Assembly (NCBI GenBank): GCA_947304695.1 | Contig: CAMZBS010000011.1 | Location: 1-36,283, forward strand | Direction: 5' to 3' | DNA from: an uncultured Prevotella sp. | Lineage (GTDB): Bacteria; Bacteroidota; Bacteroidia; Bacteroidales; Bacteroidaceae | Length of the DNA stretch: 36,283 nucleotides | Shown here: piece after piece, positions 1 through 6,634 of the stretch | How positions within the stretch are numbered: position 1 is the first letter of the stretch | How the letters are laid out: every line of letters begins with the position of its first letter | Notes under the pieces: generated by a model | Databases searched by the model: none | Told to the model about the DNA's origin: nothing | The model's input: only the letters and a program-made list of their open reading frames with translations | Translations under genes and position numbers: made by a program

Positions 1-115
1 CCTGCATCTGCTCCATTGTGTTGAAGTTGAAAGCGGGGATGGCATAGCCACCGGCAACTGCTCTCTTAAACATCTCGCGAGTGTTCACGAGACCCAAATC
101 CTTGTAGTTTACCAT
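1..115 (-). CDS. fba: Class II fructose-bisphosphate aldolase, N-terminal part (gene runs off the window)
   Basis: The first 38 codons are visible. The product starts MVNYKDLGLVNTREMFKRAV and continues GGYAIPAFNFNTMEQMQ, the N-terminus of class II (zinc-dependent) fructose-1,6-bisphosphate aldolases, which interconvert fructose-1,6-bisphosphate with glyceraldehyde-3-phosphate and dihydroxyacetone phosphate in glycolysis. The AIPAFN segment near the N-terminus is characteristic of the family. The catalytic and metal-binding residues lie outside the window, so activity cannot be judged. The start is the only ATG after a good promoter at 167-174, which leaves a leader of about 50 nt. Confidence 0.9.
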   Translation of the reverse strand, partial: MVNYKDLGLVNTREMFKRAVAGGYAIPAFNFNTMEQMQ

Positions 116-166
116 AATTTGTAATTAAATTATCAATTATAAATCTTAAAGTATAAATTCTGAGCG

Positions 167-174
167 CAAAGATA
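167..174 (-). promoter_or_regulatory. Bacteroidetes-type -7 element of fba
   Basis: Minus-strand TATCTTTG matches the TAnnTTTG -7 consensus used by the Bacteroidetes primary sigma factor. A TTTTTG lies about 22 bp upstream inside the T-tract of the aqpZ terminator, slightly further than the usual 19-21 bp. Inferred from sequence only. Confidence 0.7.
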
Positions 175-197
175 GTAATTTCTTTTCAATTACGGGC

Positions 198-271
198 AAA
201 AACCAGTCTGTCGATTCGATGGATTTAACGCAATTTCAGATTCCATTGCATCATCCGTCGAACCGACAGAC
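198..271 (-). terminator. Rho-independent terminator after aqpZ
   Basis: A long inverted repeat (206-224 with 253-271, 17 of 19 bases complementary) surrounds an inner GCAAT/ATTGC stem. On the minus strand it is followed by TGGTTTTTG, giving a hairpin plus T-tract about 50 nt after the aqpZ stop. The T-tract also falls in the -33 region of the fba promoter, so the end of one unit and the start of the next are interlocked. Confidence 0.7.
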
Positions 272-319
272 CCAAAATGCTAACTACGCCTTACAAAAAT
301 ATTCGTGCTATTGAAGTGA

Positions 320-997
320 TTACTTTTCTGCGGGTTCAATCATCTTCCAGATACCGGCAGCGCAAGCGGCACCCACCAGCGGGCCAACAATGAAGATCCA
401 GAGGTTGGTCAGGGCCGTACCACCTTCGAAAACAGCGGGGGCAATGGAACGGGCAGGATTGACCGAGGTGCCCGTGTAGCGGATGCAGACCAGATGGACC
501 AGCACCAGGCTCAGGCCGATGGCCAGGCCGGCAAAGTTGTTGGTGGCACCATTGGTCTTGGCCGTTGCACCCAGCACAACCAGCACGAAGACGCAGGTGA
601 AGATGATTTCAGCCAGCAGGCCGCCCATGACACTGACATTGGCCTGCAGGTCGTTGGCTCCCGTTCCCTCCAGACCGGGCACATTGGCTGTGAGCAGGGC
701 CAGCAGGGCCGAACCGATGAAGGCACCTACCACCTGACCGCATACATAGCCGCAGGCATCCTTGCCACTCATGCGTCCGCTGAGGAACACGCCCAGCGTG
801 ATGGCCGGATTGATGTGGCAACCGCTGATGCCGCCAATGGTATAGGCCATGGCCACCACGGCCAGGCCGAAGGCAAAGGCCGTTCCTACCACGGCCGGAA
901 TGTTGTTGATAGGATTGCATCCCAGGCTCACGGCCACGCCGCAGCCCATCAGAACGAGCACCATGGTGCCCACTGCTTCAGCAAGATACTTTTTCAT
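320..997 (-). CDS. aqpZ: Aquaporin Z-type water channel (MIP family)
   Basis: A 225-residue inner-membrane channel with six expected helices and both NPA half-helices (NPA at 63-65 in HINPAITLG and at 180-182 in SVNPARS). The predicted aromatic/arginine filter is Phe43, His168, Thr177 and Arg183, the set of E. coli AqpZ and not of the glycerol facilitator GlpF, so water selectivity is expected. The reading frame is open to a TTG at 1027, but the ATG at 997 is preceded by AAAGGAG five bases upstream and fits the family's MKKYLAEAxGT start. No TAnnTTTG element lies directly upstream, so it may be co-transcribed with the gene ending at 1045, 47 bp away. Its mRNA probably ends at the hairpin at 198-271. 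Confidence 0.93.
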   Translation of the reverse strand: MKKYLAEAVGTMVLVLMGCGVAVSLGCNPINNIPAVVGTAFAFGLAVVAMAYTIGGISGCHINPAITLGVFLSGRMSGKDACGYVCGQVVGAFIGSALLALLTANVPGLEGTGANDLQANVSVMGGLLAEIIFTCVFVLVVLGATAKTNGATNNFAGLAIGLSLVLVHLVCIRYTGTSVNPARSIAPAVFEGGTALTNLWIFIVGPLVGAACAAGIWKMIEPAEK

Positions 998-1044
998 AAT
1001 TACTCCTTTTTTTATTAAGTATAACAATGTTTATTCTTTTCAGG

Positions 1045-1704
1045 TCAGCGCCGCAAGTCGACATAGTCGAAGTCAGCAAACGAATAGCCCATCTGATACT
1101 TGCCGCTGCCCGTGAAGCAATAGAGTCCAGCCAGCAAAGGCAGGTCGCTTCCTGTCACGACGGGCGACAGCTGGGCGGTCTGTATGGCTTCCAACTGCTG
1201 GTATTTCTCTCCGTCGAAGGAATACTGGAAACGATAGAGGCTGTCTGCTTCAGAACGGGTAATGCGCAACCAGACGTCACGCTGTGTGCCCACATGGCGG
1301 TCGGCCAGCACCATTCTGTGGCCGAAGAACTGCACACGGAGCCTCAGCCTGTGGTCGCCCCGATAGGCATTCAGACAGCACTGCACGTAGGCATCCTTGG
1401 TTCGGAACAGGCACACCCCGGCTTCGTCGCCATTGTCGGCATCGAACAGGCTGAGCTTGGTCTCGAAGGTAAAGGCTTCATCGGCCACAGGCAAGCCCAG
1501 GAAGGTAGTGTGCAAATCTTCATGCAGCTCGAAGATGTCGCCATAAAGGCGCAAACGGCCTTCATGCAATTCATACTTGGACGCATCGTGCTGCCCCAGA
1601 AACTGCCACTGAGGACTTAACTGTGCCTCGTCGAACTCATAACGCTGCGCCATAGCAGCCAGCGCCGACAGCCACAAAGCAAATATGAGCAGGTGTCTTT
1701 TCAC
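1045..1704 (-). CDS. Secreted concanavalin-like beta-sandwich protein (GH43 C-terminal / DUF1349-like)
   Basis: About 219 residues: a signal peptide (KRHLLIFALWLSALAAMA, cleavage before Gln) followed by one beta-sandwich domain. Segments such as FETKLSLF, DEAGVCLF, VWLRITRSEADSLYRFQYSFDG and LLAGLYC are typical of the concanavalin-like domain found at the C-terminus of GH43 beta-xylosidases and in DUF1349 proteins. Here it stands alone with no catalytic domain, so a carbohydrate-binding role is possible but unproven. The frame is open to a TTG at 1731, but that codon lies inside the promoter TATATTTG (1729-1736), so the GTG at 1704 is the likely start, with a leader of about 20 nt. Confidence 0.65.
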   Translation of the reverse strand: MKRHLLIFALWLSALAAMAQRYEFDEAQLSPQWQFLGQHDASKYELHEGRLRLYGDIFELHEDLHTTFLGLPVADEAFTFETKLSLFDADNGDEAGVCLFRTKDAYVQCCLNAYRGDHRLRLRVQFFGHRMVLADRHVGTQRDVWLRITRSEADSLYRFQYSFDGEKYQQLEAIQTAQLSPVVTGSDLPLLAGLYCFTGSGKYQMGYSFADFDYVDLRR

Positions 1705-1728
1705 AACAGATTGTTCGTTTATCGTCGG

Positions 1729-1736
1729 CAAATATA
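1729..1736 (-). promoter_or_regulatory. -7 element for the 1045-1704 gene
   Basis: Minus-strand TATATTTG matches TAnnTTTG. It rules out the longer start at 1731, which would lie within the promoter. I found no convincing -33 TTG at 19-21 bp. Confidence 0.6.
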
Positions 1737-1821
1737 CGAAAAAATCATGAAATCACCACCTTTTTTGACAACAATTCTTGCTATTTTGAGCAAATAATTT
1801 TGTCGGTTGATGGAAATGGCG

Positions 1822-1829
1822 TATATTTG
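1822..1829 (+). promoter_or_regulatory. -7 element for the esterase/HAD fusion gene
   Basis: TATATTTG lies nine bases before the chosen ATG at 1839, implying a 5' leader of only about 4-6 nt if the usual promoter geometry holds. Confidence 0.6.
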
Positions 1830-1838
1830 CAGATAATT

Positions 1839-2837
1839 ATGGAGAATCAATATATCAAGCAGTTTCCCGAAATCATGTCGGGAAAGACTATCATGTACGT
1901 TCACGGATTCGGTTCGTCGGGCCAGTCGGGCACCGTGGAACGCCTGAAGCAGGTGCTGCCCGAGGCCCGCATTGTGGCACCAGACCTGCCCATCCATCCC
2001 GAAGAAGCACTGCAACTGCTGCAAGCCACCTGCCAGACGGAGCATCCCGACCTCATCATCGGCACCTCGATGGGCGGCATGTTTGCCGAGATGCTCTACG
2101 GCTACGACCGCATCCTGACCAACCCGGCCTTCCACATTGCCGACACCATGCAGAGCCACGGCCTCACGGGCAAACAGCAGTTCTTCAGTCCGCGCCGCGA
2201 CGGAGTGCAGGAGTTCTATGTGGACAAGCCAATGGTGAAGGAATACCGGCTGATGACAGAACAGAACTTCGCCCATGCAGCCGATGACGGCGAACAACAG
2301 CGCGTCTTTGGTCTGTTTGGCGACGAAGACCCGCTGGTGGACACCTATCAGACTTTCCTCGACCACTATCCGCAGGCCATCCGTTTCCACGGTGAGCACC
2401 GCATGAACGACCGTTCGTTCATGCACTCGGTACTGCCCGTCATCCGCTGGATTGACGACCGGCAGCAGCGGCGTGAGCGTCCCATCGTGTTCATCGGACT
2501 GGAAACGCTCATGGACAGTTATGAGAAGCCCGCAAGCAGCAGTCAGAAAGCCGTGCGCACCCTGCTGGAGAATTATCAGCTATACTTCGTGGCACCGGCT
2601 CCGACGACTGACCCCGATGCCTACGCCAAGGCTCTTTCATGGCTGGAACAATACATCAACGTGCCAGCCTGGGGCCACACCATCTTCACCAACCAGCGTC
2701 AACTGCTGTTGGGCGACTACCTGATTGAGACTGAAAAAACGCGTGATGCCATGGCCACCCGACTGGAGTTCGGTAGCGACACTTTCAAGACTTGGGAGGA
2801 CGTAATCAACTACTTCTCACACTTGGGAGGACAGTAA
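1839..2837 (+). CDS. YqiA/YcfP-like alpha/beta-hydrolase fused to a degenerate HAD (NT5C-like) domain
   Basis: 332 residues, two domains. Residues about 15-205 are an alpha/beta-hydrolase of the YqiA/UPF0227 esterase type: oxyanion segment YVHGFGSSG, nucleophile elbow GTSMGG with Ser77, a likely acid in GDEDP (about 162-164) and a likely histidine in GEHR (His187). Residues about 213-332 resemble the cytosolic 5'(3')-deoxyribonucleotidase (NT5C) branch of the HAD fold, as in IFTNQRQLLLGDYLIE and a C-terminal FGSDTFKTWEDVINYF. However, the position of the catalytic DxDG reads FIGLETLMDS, so phosphatase activity is not expected. The substrate is unknown. The frame extends to 1800, but the promoter at 1822-1829 makes ATG 1839 more likely; ATG 1875 is a later alternative. 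Confidence 0.75.
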   Translation: MENQYIKQFPEIMSGKTIMYVHGFGSSGQSGTVERLKQVLPEARIVAPDLPIHPEEALQLLQATCQTEHPDLIIGTSMGGMFAEMLYGYDRILTNPAFHIADTMQSHGLTGKQQFFSPRRDGVQEFYVDKPMVKEYRLMTEQNFAHAADDGEQQRVFGLFGDEDPLVDTYQTFLDHYPQAIRFHGEHRMNDRSFMHSVLPVIRWIDDRQQRRERPIVFIGLETLMDSYEKPASSSQKAVRTLLENYQLYFVAPAPTTDPDAYAKALSWLEQYINVPAWGHTIFTNQRQLLLGDYLIETEKTRDAMATRLEFGSDTFKTWEDVINYFSHLGGQ

Positions 2838-2847
2838 GAAAACAGCC

Positions 2848-2922
2848 GAGGCTCAGTTGCATCATAACTGAGCCTCACTTGTCTCACAACTAAGGCTCAG
2901 TTGCGTCGCAGCTGAGCCTTAG
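2848..2922. repeat. Pair of related palindromes between convergent genes
   Basis: Two hairpins share the core GGCTCAGTTGC...CTGAGCC. The first is 2848-2858 with 2866-2876 (11 perfect pairs, 7-base loop). The second is 2890-2900 with 2912-2922 (11 perfect pairs, extended inward by TTGC/GCAG). They lie between convergent genes and could stop transcription from both sides, but neither is followed by a clear T-tract. A single copy of AACTGAGCCTTA recurs at 6033-6044, suggesting a dispersed palindromic element. Confidence 0.7.
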
Positions 2923-2974
2923 CTATAAATTACTGATAATCAAATTATTACAAGAGTATATCTTATACAGTTAC

Positions 2975-5900
2975 TCATTCGGGATTATCATCTTTCGGCA
3001 GCAGCACCACACCAGTCTGCTTCTTGCCGTCCATCATGATTTTCAGCGGACGGTCGAAACGCACATGGCGCACATAATCCGTCTCTTCAACGGCTGGCAT
3101 GGCGTCGAGCACACTTTGCTGGAGCACACCGTCGCCCACGTATGTGTTGATGGTGAAATAGCCCACTCCGAAAGAGGTGAGGTTCTGGAAGAAGTGAGTA
3201 CCCTGCGACGGATCGACATGATAGTTCTTCAGACCAGCCTCGACAATGACACGTGCCGCCGAAATGTGCGGCCACTTCACAGGAATGCCCAACCAGTAGT
3301 CGCTCGATCCCCACCGGCCTGGGCCGATGAGCACGTAGTTCTTGCCCTCAGCGAGGAATCGGCGGTTGATCTGCTCTATCTCGGTGGCAATCATGGGGTT
3401 GTTCGAAGCAGTGAAGTTCTCGTCGGTCTTCACGTAGACCACATCCACCACATCTTCGCTGATGCCGTGTCCCAACGAGTTCTGGGAGCGCAGCAGGCAG
3501 TCCGAGTCGGGTATCTTCTGCAGGTCTTCGTCGAGCACCTGCTTAGAGTCTACAATGGGCCGTATCTGCAGCAGATAGAAGTCGCCCGTGCGATCCTGGT
3601 TCAGGTTGCAGGCAAACTCAATCTCCACGGGGCGGCGCATCTCCTCGGCACCGTACTTCTGCGACAGCTGTAGCAGTTCGGGCAGGGGGAAGATGCCCTG
3701 CTGCAACACGCCATCGAAGGAGATGATCTTGCGTCCTCCCTCGTAAAGACCGGGACGGATGACTTGGTCAACGGGGTCATAGGTCGAGGCGATGTAGTGA
3801 AGCGAACCGTCCTTGTCGGCCTGCTTTACGCGCAGATTCTTGATGTTGAAGCCGTCATCGACCTTGAAGTCGTCGCCCACATGGCTCATGTCGAGCGCAT
3901 AGAAGCGGGTCTGTGTCTCGGTCAGGGCCGTCTCCATCTCACTGGTCTGCAGGATCTGGTGCGGATGATAGGGCGACACGCGGAGCGTCTGACCGCCATC
4001 AACGATGTATTTGCCCAGTCCCAAGGCCAGCGATGCAATGCCTTCCTCGGCCGTTTCATCGCCAATGGGATAATAGTTCAGCGAACGCAGCACGCCACTG
4101 AAGTTGGGATAGTAGAGGTCGCCATACTGATGACCCACCACCTCCTGTAGGATGACGGCCATCTTCTCCTGGTCAATCACGTTCTGCGTGGCCGTCATGT
4201 AGGCTTTCGAGTCACGGTAGTAGACCGACGCGTAGACACTCTTGATGGCACAGGCCAGCATGCGCAGCATTTCGTACTTGTCCTCCAGCCAGGGAATCAT
4301 GTAGGTGCTGTAAATGCCGGCAAAGGGCTGATAGTGGGAGTCTTCAAGCAACGAGCTGCTTCTGACGGCGATAGGGGTCTTGATGGCTTCAAAGAAGGTG
4401 AAGAAGTCGGCTATCAGCGCGTCGGGCAACTGGGCGTGGAGAAAGTGCTTCAGGATCTCGTCGTCACTGGCATCGCTCAGCGCAATGCCCCATAGGTTGT
4501 TCTTGTCCATGAACTCGTCGAAGAAGTCGGTGCAGAGCACCACCGTCTTCGGAATCTGCACGGTAGCATTGGGAAACTGGTTCAGCTCAGGATGACGCTT
4601 GATGATGTTGTCCAGGAATGCCAGGCCACGGCCCTTGCCGCCCAGTGAGCCTTCGCCGATGCGGGCAAAGTGGGCATAGCGGTCGAACTTCAGACGGTCG
4701 AACACAGCCACCACACCGATGTTCTTCATGTGGCGGTACTGCACAATGGCATCGAAGATAATCTGACGGTGGGCATCCAGGTCCTTCAACTTATGCCATG
4801 TCACGGTCTTCAGGAACTGCGACACGGGGAAGATGGCGCGGGCACAGAGCCAACGGCTCATATTGTTACGGGCCACATGGAACTGGAACGAGTCGGCGGG
4901 AATCTTGAAGATATTATCCTGCAGTTCCTTCAGCGTCGACACCCGGGCCACCTCCTTCAGTGTCTTCGGGTCACGGAAGATAAAGTCGCCAAAACCCATG
5001 TGCTCCTCTATCAGCTGTCGCAGGTCGACGTTCATCTTCTTCGAATTCTTGTCCACGAAGTGGAACCCTTCGGCCTTTGCCTTCTCCCTGTTCTGAATCT
5101 CCGAACTTTGCAGGATAAGCGGCACGTACTCGTCGCGTTTTCTGATTTCGCGCAACAGTTTCAGGCCTGCCTCAGCGTCTCCCTCCTCAACATGTGCCAG
5201 ACGACCATTGACGCCCTTCATTGGAAAGCGCGTGTCGCTGATGACACCCAAGACGTTGTCAGGATACATCTCATACCAGTGTATGGCCTCCTCGTATGTG
5301 GTGGCCAGCACCACCTTCGGACGTCCACGTTTACGCTGGGCGGCAGCATGCGGATTCAAGGCCTCAGTAGAGAAATTCTTCGACTGGGCCAGAATATAAT
5401 TATAAAGGTTGGGCAGCACCGACGAATAGAAGCGGATGTTGTCTTCCACCAACAGAATCATCTGCACACCCGCCTCCTTGATGTCATGTTCTATGTTCAT
5501 CTGATCCTCTATCAACTTGATGATGGAAAGAATCAGGTTGGTATTGCCCAACCAGCAGAACACATAGTCGAAGATGGTCATATCCTCATTCTCAATGCGC
5601 TTGGTGATACCGTGCGAGAAAGGTGTCAGCACCACGCAGGGAATGTATGGTGACATCCGCTTCACCTCGCGTGCCACGGCAAAGGCATCGTTGTCGGCGT
5701 TGCCCGGCATGCAGATGACCAAGTCGATGTTGGTGGTGGCCAGCACCTGATTGGCCTCTTCGGTGGTAGACACCTGGGTAAAGGTGGGCGGATAGCGCAT
5801 GCCCAGTTCGGTGTACTCGTCGAAAACCTTCTCGTCAACACGGCCGTCGTCCTCCAACATGAAGGCGTCGTAGGGGTTGGCCACTATGAGAATGTTGAAG

Positions 5901-5977
5901 ATTCTGCGTGTCATCAGATTCACAAACGACACGTCTTTCAGAAAGAAGTTATTGAACTCCTGAGGTATGTCTGCCAT
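2975..5977 (-). CDS. Two receiver-like domains plus PEP-synthase/PPDK-type ATP-binding domain, no phosphohistidine domain
   Basis: 1000 residues. Residues about 24-160 form a receiver-like fold without clear phosphorylation residues. About 172-325 form a second receiver domain with all key positions visible: acidic VEDN (177-180), phospho-acceptor Asp248 in VISDTR, Ser in ILQSSE and Lys310 in FVDKNS. About 425-810 is the PEP/pyruvate-binding (PPDK_N) ATP-grasp domain, with GEGSLGGKGRGLAFL, AVRSSSLLED (about 537-546) and LLQIRP (802-807). The remaining segment has GPGRWGSSDYWLG (885-897). The swivelling phosphohistidine domain and the PEP-binding barrel of real PEP synthase are absent, so it should not be called ppsA. 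The role may be a phosphorylation-responsive kinase or phosphotransferase. ATG 5977 is chosen because the longer frame (to 6103) crosses the promoter and the divergent gene. Confidence 0.8.
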   Translation of the reverse strand: MADIPQEFNNFFLKDVSFVNLMTRRIFNILIVANPYDAFMLEDDGRVDEKVFDEYTELGMRYPPTFTQVSTTEEANQVLATTNIDLVICMPGNADNDAFAVAREVKRMSPYIPCVVLTPFSHGITKRIENEDMTIFDYVFCWLGNTNLILSIIKLIEDQMNIEHDIKEAGVQMILLVEDNIRFYSSVLPNLYNYILAQSKNFSTEALNPHAAAQRKRGRPKVVLATTYEEAIHWYEMYPDNVLGVISDTRFPMKGVNGRLAHVEEGDAEAGLKLLREIRKRDEYVPLILQSSEIQNREKAKAEGFHFVDKNSKKMNVDLRQLIEEHMGFGDFIFRDPKTLKEVARVSTLKELQDNIFKIPADSFQFHVARNNMSRWLCARAIFPVSQFLKTVTWHKLKDLDAHRQIIFDAIVQYRHMKNIGVVAVFDRLKFDRYAHFARIGEGSLGGKGRGLAFLDNIIKRHPELNQFPNATVQIPKTVVLCTDFFDEFMDKNNLWGIALSDASDDEILKHFLHAQLPDALIADFFTFFEAIKTPIAVRSSSLLEDSHYQPFAGIYSTYMIPWLEDKYEMLRMLACAIKSVYASVYYRDSKAYMTATQNVIDQEKMAVILQEVVGHQYGDLYYPNFSGVLRSLNYYPIGDETAEEGIASLALGLGKYIVDGGQTLRVSPYHPHQILQTSEMETALTETQTRFYALDMSHVGDDFKVDDGFNIKNLRVKQADKDGSLHYIASTYDPVDQVIRPGLYEGGRKIISFDGVLQQGIFPLPELLQLSQKYGAEEMRRPVEIEFACNLNQDRTGDFYLLQIRPIVDSKQVLDEDLQKIPDSDCLLRSQNSLGHGISEDVVDVVYVKTDENFTASNNPMIATEIEQINRRFLAEGKNYVLIGPGRWGSSDYWLGIPVKWPHISAARVIVEAGLKNYHVDPSQGTHFFQNLTSFGVGYFTINTYVGDGVLQQSVLDAMPAVEETDYVRHVRFDRPLKIMMDGKKQTGVVLLPKDDNPE

Positions 5978-6001
5978 CGTGCTAAGTTGGTTTTTACCGT
6001 G

Positions 6002-6009
6002 CAAAGGTA
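6002..6009 (-). promoter_or_regulatory. -7 element for the receiver/PPDK_N gene
   Basis: Minus-strand TACCTTTG matches TAnnTTTG, 25 bases before ATG 5977. Together with the plus-strand element at 6053-6060 it forms a compact divergent promoter region that also contains a copy of the CTGAGCCTTA motif. Confidence 0.65.
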
Positions 6010-6052
6010 AAAAATAATTATGAATTATGCATAACTGAGCCTTAATTATTCG

Positions 6053-6060
6053 TAACTTTG
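6053..6060 (+). promoter_or_regulatory. -7 element for the phosphopantetheinyl transferase gene
   Basis: TAACTTTG matches TAnnTTTG and ends eight bases before ATG 6069, implying an almost leaderless mRNA. Confidence 0.6.
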
Positions 6061-6068
6061 CACCGCAA

Positions 6069-6626
6069 ATGCTATATCTGAACGACCATATCTGGGATTT
6101 CAACCTCGACGAGTCGCTGGCACTGCTGTCGCAACAGCGGCGTGAGCAGGCTCTGAAGTTCCGTCACGAACAGGGACAGCGCTCCTGCGTGGCGGCCTAC
6201 CTGCTGCTGTGCGAAGGGCTGCGGAAGGAGTACGGAATCATGGAAAAGCCCGTGTTCGAATACGGGGAACACTGCAAGCCCTTCATAGTGGGTCACCCCG
6301 AAATTCACTTCAACCTGAGCCACTGCCGTGAGGCTGCCGTCTGCATGTTGAGCAAACGGCCTGTGGGCGTGGACGTGGAATCGGTCCGATCATTCAAGGA
6401 AGAGCTGGTTCGCTACACGATGAACGACCGCGAAGTCAGGCAGATCATGCTGTCGGAGCGCCCCGACATTGAGTTTATCCGCCTGTGGACCATGAAAGAG
6501 GCCGTACTGAAGCTGTCAGGACACGGCATCATGGACAACATGAAAGACGTACTTGAAAACCTTTCGTCGGAACTGACCACTGTAGTCAGCCCCGACGAAA
6601 GGTTTGTCTATAGCATCTGCCAATAG
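6069..6626 (+). CDS. 4'-phosphopantetheinyl transferase superfamily protein (Sfp-like)
   Basis: 185 residues. Transfers the phosphopantetheine arm of coenzyme A to a serine on carrier proteins of fatty-acid, polyketide or peptide synthesis. The family motifs are in order: FNLSHC (81-86), the magnesium-binding GVDVE (100-104, Asp102 and Glu104) and WTMKEAVLKLSG (140-151, with Lys143 and Glu144). The length is at the short end of the Sfp group. It is divergent from the receiver/PPDK_N gene and converges on the PD40 lipoprotein gene, with eight bases between the two stops. No synthase gene is nearby, so the acyl carrier protein of fatty-acid synthesis is the most plausible partner (inference). 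Confidence 0.85.
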   Translation: MLYLNDHIWDFNLDESLALLSQQRREQALKFRHEQGQRSCVAAYLLLCEGLRKEYGIMEKPVFEYGEHCKPFIVGHPEIHFNLSHCREAAVCMLSKRPVGVDVESVRSFKEELVRYTMNDREVRQIMLSERPDIEFIRLWTMKEAVLKLSGHGIMDNMKDVLENLSSELTTVVSPDERFVYSICQ

Positions 6627-6634
6627 CCTGGCAG

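Noticed and set aside
206..271. tRNA-like segment (GTCGATTCGATGG and GTCGAACCGAC)
   Set aside because: The two pieces are arms of one long hairpin followed by a T-tract; no cloverleaf or anticodon arm can be drawn.
494..1018. Plus-strand open frame of 174 codons opposite aqpZ
   Set aside because: It is a mirror of the conserved aquaporin frame, rich in His and Gln from complementary codons, with no family motif.
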